Source of the DNA: CAYOXD01 sp964407825
Lineage (GTDB): Bacteria > Desulfobacterota > Desulfobacteria > Desulfobacterales > JAFDDL01
Direction: 5' to 3'
Length of the DNA: 23,472 nucleotides
NCBI GenBank assembly: GCA_964407825.1
Contig: CAYOXD010000039.1
Span: forward strand, 1 to 23,472
A program made the translations under genes and the position numbers. The notes beneath the pieces were generated by a model, which searched no databases, had not been told where the DNA came from, and was given only the letters and a program-made list of their open reading frames with translations. Below, piece by piece: positions 16,501 through 23,370 of the stretch. Numbering within the stretch: position 1 is the stretch's first letter; each line of letters starts with the position of its first letter.

Positions 16501-16741
16501 CCTCCAGGGTAAAGAGAAACGGGTTGATGCGGACCTCCGCAATGGACGCTTTCCGTTTGAGCGTCTCTGCGGCGTAATGGGTCACATAGCGTTTCACCAT
16601 CCAGGGCGCTAAAAAAAAGCCGAGCAGCGCATACACCGCCACTGCAAAAACACCGCCCAACAGCCAACGGTTGAGAAGCACCCGCCGCCATCGGCCGGGG
16701 GCTGCATCCGCATCACTTGTGTCAATCGTCCGATCCACCAT
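13505..16741 (-). CDS. DUF748/AsmA-like envelope protein with OmpA-like C-terminal segment
   Basis: The 1,078-residue protein begins with a basic cytoplasmic tail and one membrane helix (about 28-48), and the rest lies outside the inner membrane. The early segment (FLFTLEVKDFKFRERD, then FVDFQLSSLFRWAWTFADIRIERP) is the hallmark of the DUF748 family, relatives of AsmA/YhdP/TamB-type proteins that form long beta-rich structures thought to carry lipids through the periplasm. A second family block, with VAVPVHGNMDDPKFSYGHV, lies near residues 817-836. It is followed by a segment (about 868-935) like the peptidoglycan-binding OmpA motif: IAFDPGSDRLLPPELEKL, then VEGRFDPEAD. The start ATG has GAGGG close by. 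The gene stands alone between the antitoxin island and the CheB-CheR gene. A lipid-transport role is inferred from the family. Confidence 0.85.
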   Translation of the reverse strand: MVDRTIDTSDADAAPGRWRRVLLNRWLLGGVFAVAVYALLGFFLAPWMVKRYVTHYAAETLKRKASIAEVRINPFLFTLEVKDFKFRERDNRPIIGFGRLFVDFQLSSLFRWAWTFADIRIERPSVYAEIQPNGRLNFADLADSFPKSGTPAAPSDRGLLRLLLQHAEIVDGSLTFSDQSNPTPASETFSPLNLKFNEISTLPERKGPYAIKADLPGGGVVGWRGEISLHPVFSAGKVRITGFKLATAWKFVQDKLNLSEPEGEMNFSTRYHFDYRKGTPHLILQDTLFALKDLVLTEKRKRAPLNALHRSRAAPLSIAVGGLEMALTASAEAGPGPLKAMVDGLKVKLSDIALSQAGAANPLFSLDTLALDDGHIDVGGRTITIAQVTAAGGKTRVDRDKDGRIRQVELLGAGERESNGREVTQPERETRSEGRPWAFRLGTFRLDDFAVALRDRTFPQEVAYNLKDIRASVKNLTNDKKTPIDFDTSLDVAQGGRVTVSGQVSQRGDHLKARLKLSGLSIEPLHPVVTRFTSLALESGNLSASIRMDYLSRKSGPQLRAAGTLGLSGLRLNEADTGERFLEWKEMSANGLRFGLSPDRLRIDTVTLLEPGAKVVIFKDRSVNLAKALKRANETGTGKNPQAGNIPAATASKSRPPFPVEIGRVRVEKGDVDFADMSLVLPFSTRITDFSGSVTGISSRRTSRAEVSFGGRVAPYGLSKVTGTLSPFTPKAFTDVSVLFRNVVMTSFTPYSATFAGRKIASGKLNLDLHYNIRNSELLGENKVVLDKFTLGDRVEAPGAMKLPLDLAIALLTDADGKIDVAVPVHGNMDDPKFSYGHVVWQAFVNLITKIATAPFRALAGLFGGKGQQMNAIAFDPGSDRLLPPELEKLKAVSEALKKRPQLKLVVEGRFDPEADGKALRTERARRALAKQTGMTLAAGEKPGPIAFDRAATQKALEKLLVMRSGGNAVSDFVTKYEKTTGRKAQRANFAMSLIGMASKDTAFYEAMFKELVRLEPLPDTDLKDLARTRAEAIQNELMATYGLSDTRVALGAPGPVEKASTAAVNATLKLTVIKAAG

Positions 16742-16790
16742 GGCCCTCGTCTTTCCTCACGCGCCGTAAACGGATGAGTTCTGATGAATG

Positions 16791-16807
16791 ATTCTCTCCA
16801 AGAGAAT
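16791..16807. promoter_or_regulatory. Short perfect dyad upstream of the DUF748 gene
   Basis: ATTCTCT and AGAGAAT flank a 3-nt centre, making a perfect 7-bp dyad 50 bp before the DUF748 start. There is no adjacent T-run. It could be an operator or a 5' hairpin in the DUF748 mRNA. The rest of the 216-bp spacer (16742-16957) between this gene and the divergent vapB remnant shows no clear promoter. Confidence 0.3.
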
Positions 16808-16957
16808 ACGCTCTTCAGTCGTTCCGGCAAGAAATGAGAAGGGATATCCTCCGCGTATCCAGAGGTCTTGAATACTGTCTTTGCCCGTTTCCATGGAATT
16901 AACACCCGACAATTCGCGGTGCGCTTTTTGCGTCCGCTGAATTTAGGGGGTGCTATC

Positions 16958-17150
16958 ATGCGAACGAATATTGTAATAGATGACAAACTTATACATGAGG
17001 CCATGACTCTCAGCAACTCAAAAAACGAAAAAGGCTGTTGTTGAGTCCGGACTCAAGCTATTGGTTCAAATAAAAAAACAGGAACAAATTAAAAATCTAC
17101 ATAGATACAAAGTACATTTTTTGTACAAATTGAACAATTTATACAATTGA
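16958..17150 (+). pseudogene. vapB: Frameshifted VapB-type antitoxin remnant
   Basis: From an ATG with an AGGGGG ribosome site, the frame reads MRTNIVIDDKLIHEAMTLS, the classic start of VapB antitoxins (DUF2191 type), to about residue 24, and then hits TGA at 17042. In the +1 frame the family sequence resumes at once: AVVESGLKLLVQIKKQEQIKNL. The shift lies in the run of five A at 17028-17032, where one extra A explains it. The expected C-terminal toxin-neutralising part is replaced by AT-rich sequence, and no vapC toxin follows. VapB proteins bind and silence VapC RNases; this copy cannot make a normal product. A sequencing error in the A-run is possible but would not restore the missing vapC. 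Confidence 0.8.
17121..17146. promoter_or_regulatory. Operator-like dyad before the Phd/YefM gene
   Basis: TTGTACAAATTG (17121-17132) and CAATTTATACAA (17135-17146) form an inverted repeat matching at 11 of 12 positions around AA. It ends just before the GAGG ribosome site (17149-17152) of the antitoxin gene and contains promoter-like AT-rich hexamers. Phd/YefM antitoxins repress their own operons through such palindromes, so this is the likely autoregulatory site. Confidence 0.6.
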
Positions 17151-17160
17151 GGTGTAAGCG

Positions 17161-17412
17161 ATGCTCAATAAAATTACAACAGCAGATGATAGAAAGAAAT
17201 TCTCAAATATTATTAACAGAGTAGCCTTCGGTAACGAAGCGTTTGTTTTGACTCGACGGGGCGAGCCAATTGCCGCATTAGTATCAATGAAGGAACTCAA
17301 ACTATTGCAAGAACTGGAAGATCAAATAGATATTGAAGATGCCTGGAAGGCCAAGAATGAGCCTGGTGACCCGATACCTTGGGAAGAGTTAAAAAGGGAA
17401 CTTGAATTTTGA
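17161..17412 (+). CDS. Phd/YefM-family type II antitoxin
   Basis: This intact 83-residue protein has the Phd/YefM layout: an N-terminal DNA-binding part (residues 1-50) with FSNIINRVAFGNEAFVLTRRGEPIAALVSM, the LTRRGEPIAAL strand-turn-strand being the family signature, and an acidic C-terminal helix (about 55-83) that would wrap the toxin. A GAGG site precedes the ATG by 8 nt. The stop codon overlaps a TTG that opens the toxin frame, the usual coupled arrangement. Because the toxin frame is broken, the antitoxin is an orphan that may still bind its own operator or neutralise a related toxin elsewhere. Base composition is clearly more AT-rich than the flanking genes, pointing to acquisition by transfer. 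Confidence 0.88.
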   Translation: MLNKITTADDRKKFSNIINRVAFGNEAFVLTRRGEPIAALVSMKELKLLQELEDQIDIEDAWKAKNEPGDPIPWEELKRELEF

Positions 17413-17543
17413 GTTACCGAATAGAGTTCAAGACCTCTGCAGCGTAATCGCTTAAGAAGATCCCTAAAGCTGACCGAATACGCATAGCGGAAAAGATTGA
17501 TACCTTTACAGAAAATCTGCCGAATCCGGATACAACTAAAAAA
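17409..17543 (+). pseudogene. RelE/ParE-family toxin remnant with in-frame stop and no C-terminus
   Basis: The frame opens with TTG overlapping the antitoxin stop and reads SYRIEFKTSAA, then TAA at 17445-17447. It continues in the same frame as SLKKIPKADRIRIAEKIDTFTENLPNP, which is the recognisable N-terminal half of RelE/ParE toxins. The stop falls where the family normally has Lys, so one A-to-T change (AAA to TAA) explains it. After about residue 44 the similarity ends and the C-terminal beta strands with the catalytic or gyrase-binding residues are absent. A toxin from this locus is therefore not expected. The 132 bp from here to the repeat element at 17676 show no other feature. Confidence 0.82.
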
Positions 17544-17677
17544 GCGGCCAGCGCTTTAGAAAATATCCCGTATGTTTCCATCTTACCCCCCCTAATGGCA
17601 AAGACGGCCCCTCCCGACTGCCTTGCCGGCGAACAATTTCCACCTAAACCAAAATCCGATGACAGCCGATATAGGTA

Positions 17678-17818
17678 GTGTCCATCCAGAAATAGGCAAA
17701 TTGGGTCGAGATCAAGGCGCACGAAAAATTTAACCGCAGGCATATGGTTGATATTCCAAGGATTAAATTTTACGCGCAACGCAGATATCGGGCAAATTGG
17801 CCATTTCTGGATGGACAC
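17678..17818. mobile_element. 141-bp palindromic MITE-like element flanked by TA
   Basis: The element begins GTGTCCATCCAGAAAT (17678-17693) and ends with the exact reverse complement (17803-17818). It is flanked on both sides by TA (17676-17677 and 17819-17820). The two halves remain imperfectly complementary almost to the centre (AAATTTAA blocks, GCGC blocks), so the whole unit can fold into one long hairpin. It has no coding capacity. TA flanks and perfect terminal repeats are typical of MITEs mobilised by IS630/Tc1-mariner-type transposases, which duplicate TA on insertion; that origin is inferred. A related solo end lies at 13427. The element ends 35 bp before the start codon of the hybrid kinase gene. 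Confidence 0.75.
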
Positions 17819-17853
17819 TAGGTAGAATATCCCCTGAAAAGAGAAATCATCGC

Positions 17854-20800
17854 ATGGCGGTTCAACATATTATCCCGACACTTCTCGGAGTGCTCTTCCT
17901 GCTGCTGGCAGGCGCGTGGCGGCTGATCCGGCGGGCCGGGGGGCGGCGTCCCGCCGGGCTTCGGACGGCCGCCAGCCAGATGGCCTGGATCGTTGCCGCC
18001 TTGCTGTTTCTGATGGCGATCGGGGCGGACGTCTGGATTGGGCTTAACCGCGTGGAACAGCAGACCCGAAAGGGCGTCGGTGAAATGCTGCGCGTCGTTG
18101 CCCGCACGACCCAAGGGGTTGTTCACACATGGATCAACGGTGAGAAGAATCACGTGGAGCAGTTTGCGCGCCAGCCGGCGATGACCACCGCGGTCGAGGC
18201 GCTGCTGCGAACCCCCCGGACCCGCGAGCATCTATCGACCAGCCCGGCCCTGGTCAAGTTGCGGCAGTACTTCCAGGATCTCGGCGAAGCCCACGTTCAC
18301 GAGGGCTTTTCGGTTATCGCGCCGGATTTCACCACCATCGGCGCCATGCGTGATGACACCCTGGGGCGGCAAAGCCTGATCGGCCAATATCAACCGGACC
18401 GGCTGAAGAGGGCCTTTTCGGGCCTGACAATCTTCATCCCGCCCGTGTTCTCCGATGGGCCGATGGCCGACAGGGCGGGTCGGCGAGGCGCCGCATGGCC
18501 CCTCCTGTTTATCGCCTCACCGATGCGGGACCGAAACGGTACTGTCATCGCGGTCGTGGCCTTTCGTTACGATGCCGGTGATGCCTTTACCCGGATCTGC
18601 CGGATCAGCCGCCCAGGGCGAACCGGTGAAACGTATTTTTTCGACCGGACGGGCCGACTGCTGTCCCAGAGCCGTTTCAGCGTCGATCTGTTACGGGCGG
18701 GGCTCCTGTCCCGGCACGAAAGCTCCCTTGGCCTTGCCCTGCGGGATCCGGGGGGCAATCTCCTGCTCGGCTACCGCCCCGGTATCGCCCGGGAGGCGGA
18801 GCCGCTTACGCATCTGGTGGCCGCGGCTGTTTCCGGTCGCTCCGGTATGGATGTGACGGGGTATCGGGATTACCGCGGCATCCGGGTGCTCGGCGCCTGG
18901 TACTGGGATCCGGCGCTTCAGATGGGAATCGCCACGGAGATCGACGAGCAGGAGGCCCTTGCCGGGTACCGCGGAAACCGGCGGGTCGTATTGGGGGTGC
19001 TGGCCCTGGTCGGATTGCTGACAACGGCCCTGGTGCTGTTTCTTGTCCTCAGCGGGAAGCGCGCCAGCCGTGCCCTGCGCCGGGCCCGGGACGAATGGGA
19101 ACGGGTGGCCCGGGAGAGAAACAAGCGATTGGCGCAAAGCGAAAAGCGTTTCCGCACCATCTTCGAAAGTTCCAACGATGCCATCATACTGCTGACCCAC
19201 GAGGGGTTTTTCGATTGCAACGCCCGGGCGCTGGAGATGTTCGGTTTTGACACCCTGGCGGCCTTCACCGCGGCGCATTTGGCGGATGTCTCCCCGCCGC
19301 GCCAACCGGATGGGCAGGATTCTCAGGCCGCGGCCCAGGCGCGGATCGAAACCGCCCTTCGCGAGGGGTATTGCCGCTTCGAGTGGGTGCACCGCAGGGC
19401 CAACGGCGAGGATTTCCCGACGGAGGTGCTCCTGTCGGCTTTCCGCTTCGGTGATAAGACGGTGTTGGAGTCCACGGTCCGGGACATTACCCAGCGAAAG
19501 AAGGCCGAGGAGGAGCTGCAGAAGCTCTCGCAGGCCGTTGAGCAAAGCCCCTCCACCGTGCTGATCACCGACACCCGGGGCGAGATTCAGTATGTCAATC
19601 CACGGTTCAGCGAATTGACGGGATTTTCGGCCGCGGAGGTCATCGGCCGCAATCCGAACATTTTGAATTCGGGCACGCACCCCCCTGCGTTTTATAAAGA
19701 GCTGTGGGCAACGATCAGCGCCGGGGCAGTTTGGAATGGAGAGCTTTGCAACCTCAAAAAGAACGGTGAGCGCTACTGGGAGTCGGCGGCCATCGCGCCG
19801 ATCAAAAACGCGCTGGGCCGGATCACCCACTATGTCGCCATGAAGGAGGACATTACCGCACGGAAACGGGTCGAAGCGCAGCTCAAGGAGGCCAAGGAGG
19901 CTGCCGAGGCGGCAACGCGTGCGAAAAGCGACTTTCTGGCCAATATGAGCCATGAGATCCGCACCCCCATGAACGTGATCCTGGGATTCCTGGAACTGGT
20001 CCTGGAGGATGCGGCTCTGCCGCAGCGATGGCGGCGGCATCTGGCCAAGGCACAGATCTCCGCCAGCGCACTGCTGGGGCTGATCAATGATATCCTCGAT
20101 GTCAGCAAACTGGAAAGCGGCAAGTTCAGCATCGAAGCGCGACCCTTCCACCTGCGCCGGCTGATGGCGGAGGTCCATGAGACCCTGGCGGTCAAGGCGC
20201 GGGAAAAGGGCCTGGACCTCCTGCTGGAAATGGATCCGTCCATAGGCGAGGCCTTGGTGGGCGATCCCTTGCGGATACGCCAGATTCTGTTCAATCTGAT
20301 TGAAAACGCCGTCAAGTTCACGGAAAGGGGCCGTGTGGCCCTATCGGTCACGCCGGGCGACAGGCCGGGGCGATACCATTTCGCCGTCGAGGATACGGGG
20401 ATCGGGATACCGGCCAGCCGGTTGGGCCAGATCTTCGAGCCCTTCACCCAGGCCGATGCCTCCATGACGCGCCGGTTTGGGGGCACAGGGCTTGGCACGA
20501 CCATCTCGAGAGAGCTGGTGGAGCTGATGGGGGGCGCCATCTGGGTCGAGAGCGAGGAGGGCAGGGGCAGCACCTTTCATTTCACCCTCGAGCTGGCATC
20601 GACCGATCAAGCCCCTGAACACACCGATGTGTTTGTGGTGCCGGGCAAGCCCGTTGCCCCCATCAAGCGGCATGGCTTCAGGATATTGGTGGTAGAAGAC
20701 ATGGAGGCCAATGTGGAGCTGGCGAAAATTCGTCTGGAGCGCCAGGGGCACACGGTTTCGGTGGCCTGTGATGGCCGCGAGGCGGTGTCGCGTTTTCAGC

Positions 20801-21738
20801 AACATCCCTATGATGTGATTCTCATGGACATTCAGATGCCGCGGATGAGCGGGACCGAGGCCACGGCGCGGATTCGCGCCCTGGAGGCCGGCACCGGAAG
20901 GCATGTGCCGATCATCGCCATGACCGCCGGTGTCTCAAAGGATGAAATGAAACGGGACTATGAGGCCGGCGTCGATGCCATTGTGGCCAAACCCATAGAT
21001 TTCGGCAAACTCTTCCGGATGATAGACAGCGTGGTCCCCGAAGGGACAGGCCGCAAGGCAGCGGCGGACACCCGGGGTCAGGACAGCCCGGCCGGATCCG
21101 TCCTGCCGGTTTTCGAGGGCCTCGATACGAAAACGGGCATCGACAGATGGCAGGATACGGCTGTCTATGTCAGGGCATTGAACGGATTTGCCCGCGACAA
21201 CGGCAGGGCCGCCGCCGAGCTGACCCATCTTATAGAGGAAGGGGGCCTGGCACGTGCCGCCCGCTTCATTCATCGACTCAAAGGGGTCACCGGGAACCTG
21301 GCCATGCCGGAGGTGAGCCATCTCCTGGCCCGCATGGAAGCGCACCTCAGAGACCGGCGCATGGAAGCGCTCAAGGACAGGCTCCGTGACCTGGGGCCGG
21401 CCCTGGAGCGGGTGATGGCCGCCATCAGCCGGCTGGACACGCCCCCGGAAGCCGACGCGATTCCGAAAAAAGAAATGGATTCATCCTCCCTGAAAACGGT
21501 TTTTATGAACATGCTGGAAACCTTTGATCAGTTCAACCCCGCTGCCATCCAGCCCTTTGTCTCTGAGCTAAAGGCATCCCTTTCCAGCGAGCAGGTCCAA
21601 CTTATCGAAAGCCATCTGGAACGCTATGATCTGGACCTGGCCCGGCAGGAGGCCCTTGCCCTTGCCCAAACCCTCAACCTGGATTTGGAGAAAATGTATG
21701 GCGAACGGCAAATGGAAAGTACTGGTGGTGGACGATGA
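17854..21738 (+). CDS. Hybrid sensor histidine kinase with REC and HPt domains
   Basis: From the ATG at 17854 the protein has 1,294 residues. Membrane helices lie at about 5-24, 43-64 and 377-400, with a large extracytoplasmic Cache-like sensor (about 65-375) between the last two. Then come PAS (about 433-550), PAS (about 556-672), a short coiled coil, HisKA with His700 (NMSHEIRTPMN), HATPase with IENAVKF, EDTGIGIP and FGGTGLG, a receiver with Asp992 (LMDIQMP), and HPt with His1140 (FIHRLKGVTGNLA). About 100 helical residues follow. This is a complete His-Asp-His phosphorelay within one chain. An upstream in-frame TTG at 17797 lies inside the mobile element and was rejected as the start. The gene overlaps the REC-HD-GYP gene by 41 nt, so that protein is the likely final acceptor. 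Confidence 0.93.
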   Translation: MAVQHIIPTLLGVLFLLLAGAWRLIRRAGGRRPAGLRTAASQMAWIVAALLFLMAIGADVWIGLNRVEQQTRKGVGEMLRVVARTTQGVVHTWINGEKNHVEQFARQPAMTTAVEALLRTPRTREHLSTSPALVKLRQYFQDLGEAHVHEGFSVIAPDFTTIGAMRDDTLGRQSLIGQYQPDRLKRAFSGLTIFIPPVFSDGPMADRAGRRGAAWPLLFIASPMRDRNGTVIAVVAFRYDAGDAFTRICRISRPGRTGETYFFDRTGRLLSQSRFSVDLLRAGLLSRHESSLGLALRDPGGNLLLGYRPGIAREAEPLTHLVAAAVSGRSGMDVTGYRDYRGIRVLGAWYWDPALQMGIATEIDEQEALAGYRGNRRVVLGVLALVGLLTTALVLFLVLSGKRASRALRRARDEWERVARERNKRLAQSEKRFRTIFESSNDAIILLTHEGFFDCNARALEMFGFDTLAAFTAAHLADVSPPRQPDGQDSQAAAQARIETALREGYCRFEWVHRRANGEDFPTEVLLSAFRFGDKTVLESTVRDITQRKKAEEELQKLSQAVEQSPSTVLITDTRGEIQYVNPRFSELTGFSAAEVIGRNPNILNSGTHPPAFYKELWATISAGAVWNGELCNLKKNGERYWESAAIAPIKNALGRITHYVAMKEDITARKRVEAQLKEAKEAAEAATRAKSDFLANMSHEIRTPMNVILGFLELVLEDAALPQRWRRHLAKAQISASALLGLINDILDVSKLESGKFSIEARPFHLRRLMAEVHETLAVKAREKGLDLLLEMDPSIGEALVGDPLRIRQILFNLIENAVKFTERGRVALSVTPGDRPGRYHFAVEDTGIGIPASRLGQIFEPFTQADASMTRRFGGTGLGTTISRELVELMGGAIWVESEEGRGSTFHFTLELASTDQAPEHTDVFVVPGKPVAPIKRHGFRILVVEDMEANVELAKIRLERQGHTVSVACDGREAVSRFQQHPYDVILMDIQMPRMSGTEATARIRALEAGTGRHVPIIAMTAGVSKDEMKRDYEAGVDAIVAKPIDFGKLFRMIDSVVPEGTGRKAAADTRGQDSPAGSVLPVFEGLDTKTGIDRWQDTAVYVRALNGFARDNGRAAAELTHLIEEGGLARAARFIHRLKGVTGNLAMPEVSHLLARMEAHLRDRRMEALKDRLRDLGPALERVMAAISRLDTPPEADAIPKKEMDSSSLKTVFMNMLETFDQFNPAAIQPFVSELKASLSSEQVQLIESHLERYDLDLARQEALALAQTLNLDLEKMYGERQMESTGGGR

Positions 21739-22747
21739 ACCCACCAACCTGAAACTGTTGGAACAGGCGCTGCAAGATGAGCACCAGCTGTCCTTTTCCA
21801 TCAATGGCCAAAAGGCTCTGGAGGTGGCCCGGAAGGTTCATCCGGATCTCATCCTCCTGGACATCATGATGCCGGAAATGGACGGCTATGAGACCTGCCG
21901 GCAGCTCAAGGCGGATTCGCGGACCGCCGGGATCCCGGTGATCTTCGTCACCGCCCTGGGAGAGGTGCGCGATGAGCAGCAGGGCTTTGAGGCGGGCGGC
22001 GTGGACTATATCACCAAACCGGTATCGCCCCTGATCGTTCAGGCAAGGGTGCGCACCCATCTAAGCCTCTATGATCAGAATCGGGTGCTTGAGGACAAGG
22101 TCCGGCAACGCACGGGACAGCTGCGCCAGGCCTTCCAAAAGATTGAGGTCTATGCCCTTGACTCCATCTACCGCTTGACCCGGGCGGCGGAATTCAAGGA
22201 TGAGGATACCGGCGCCCATATCCAGCGAATGAGCCATTACTCGGCGGCGGTGGCCCGGCGCCTGGGCCTCAACGAGCGGGTGATCCGCTCCATCCTGTAT
22301 GCAGCACCCATGCACGATGTGGGCAAGATCGGGATTCCCGACCGGATTCTGCTCAAACCGGCGAAACTGGATGCCGAGGAATGGGGCATCATGAAGCAGC
22401 ATACCCTCATCGGCGGGGAAATCCTCCAGGGCGCCACGGCGGGCTATCTTCGGCTCGGAGAGGTGATCGCCAGGACCCATCATGAGAAGTGGGACGGCAG
22501 CGGATACCCCAAGGGCCTCAAGGGGAAGGCGATTCCCCTGGCAGGTCGGATCGTGGCCATTGCCGATGTCTTCGATGCCTTGACATCGAAGCGGCCCTAC
22601 AAGCGGCCCTTTTCCGTGCCCGAGTCCCATGATATCATCCGGGAGGGCAGGGGAACCCATTTCGATCCGGCGGTGGTGGATGCCTTTTTCGCCATCACGG
22701 ACGAGATCCTGGAGATCAAGGAAACCTACAGGGACCAGCCGGGATGA
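21698..22747 (+). CDS. REC-HD-GYP response regulator, c-di-GMP phosphodiesterase
   Basis: The start ATG at 21698 has GGAG 8 nt upstream and lies inside the end of the hybrid kinase gene. The 349-residue protein has a receiver domain (1-122) with Asp55 (LLDIMMPEMDG) and Lys107, a short helical linker (about 125-160), and an HD-GYP domain (about 160-345). The metal-binding HD pair is in MHDVGKIGIPD (205-215) and the family signature HHEKWDGSGYP is intact at 261-271. Such RpfG-like proteins hydrolyse c-di-GMP to pGpG and GMP, with activity set by phosphorylation of the receiver. All metal ligands I can check are present, so it should be active. The overlap with the kinase gene indicates translational coupling and a shared pathway. 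Confidence 0.93.
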   Translation: MANGKWKVLVVDDEPTNLKLLEQALQDEHQLSFSINGQKALEVARKVHPDLILLDIMMPEMDGYETCRQLKADSRTAGIPVIFVTALGEVRDEQQGFEAGGVDYITKPVSPLIVQARVRTHLSLYDQNRVLEDKVRQRTGQLRQAFQKIEVYALDSIYRLTRAAEFKDEDTGAHIQRMSHYSAAVARRLGLNERVIRSILYAAPMHDVGKIGIPDRILLKPAKLDAEEWGIMKQHTLIGGEILQGATAGYLRLGEVIARTHHEKWDGSGYPKGLKGKAIPLAGRIVAIADVFDALTSKRPYKRPFSVPESHDIIREGRGTHFDPAVVDAFFAITDEILEIKETYRDQPG

Positions 22748-22776
22748 GAGGGCGCCCCCCTGCCGGGAGAAGCCTC

Positions 22777-23369
22777 ATGAAAACGATTGTTACGAATCAC
22801 GACGAAACGTATCTGCCCGATGCCGCCAAGGCCTTTGCCGCCGCCGGAAAGGTGGCGGCCCTGACCGGGGCCGGCATTTCAGTCGGCAGCGGGGTTCCGG
22901 ATTTTCGCAGTCCCGGCGGCATCTGGACCGATTACTCACCGGAGGAATATGCCGCCATCAAGGTCTTCCGGCAACATCCGGCAAAGGCCTGGAAATTCTT
23001 TCGCGCACAACACCACGATTTTCGAGCCACGGCAATCACCGGCACCTCCACTGCCTGCGCTGCGGCCATATGGAGCCGGTCCGGGAGAGCCATTACACCG
23101 CCTCGGAAGTCCCCGCCTGCCCGGACTGCAACGCTGCGCTCAAACCCAACATCGTGCTGTTCGGGAAAGCGGTCCGCGGCCTGGAGGCGATCACCGCCTT
23201 TGTCGCCGACTGCGATCTGCTGCTGGTGATCGGCACCTCCGCCCAGGTCTTCCCGGCTGCCGGCCTGCCGGCCCTCGTTCGCCAAAACGGCGGTACGATC
23301 TTCGAGTTCAACCGGGAGCCAGCCATCGGCATTGGTATGACCCAATCAGGCCACCGCAATGGCAAGTAA
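22777..23369 (+). pseudogene. Sir2-family NAD-dependent deacylase remnant (internal deletion and frameshift)
   Basis: From an ATG with a GGGAGAAG ribosome site, the first 80 residues carry the sirtuin nucleotide fold: ALTGAGISVGSGVPDFRSPGGIW, then a helix ending KAWKFFRAQ. The frame then loses all similarity near 23018 and the gene resumes in the next frame with SHGNHRHLHCLRCG, the HG catalytic segment and the first zinc Cys pair. ACPDC gives the second Cys pair, then KPNIVLFGKAV and LLVIGTSAQVFPA. The roughly 55-60 residues between these parts, including the QNID/LH NAD-binding motif, are missing, and the protein ends early after FNREPAIG. Loss of that motif should abolish activity. It lies 29 nt after the HD-GYP gene on the same strand and was probably a downstream operon member. 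Confidence 0.8.
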
Positions 23370-23370
23370 T

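Noticed and set aside
17797..17853. An upstream TTG start for the hybrid kinase
   Set aside because: It lies inside the mobile repeat and the added residues are encoded by the repeat end. The ATG at 17854 gives a normal membrane-anchor N-terminus.
18691..20178. A 495-codon minus-strand reading frame
   Set aside because: It lies wholly inside the hybrid kinase gene on the opposite strand, and its product shows no domain. The kinase frame has full motifs and a GC-rich third position explains the open antisense frame.
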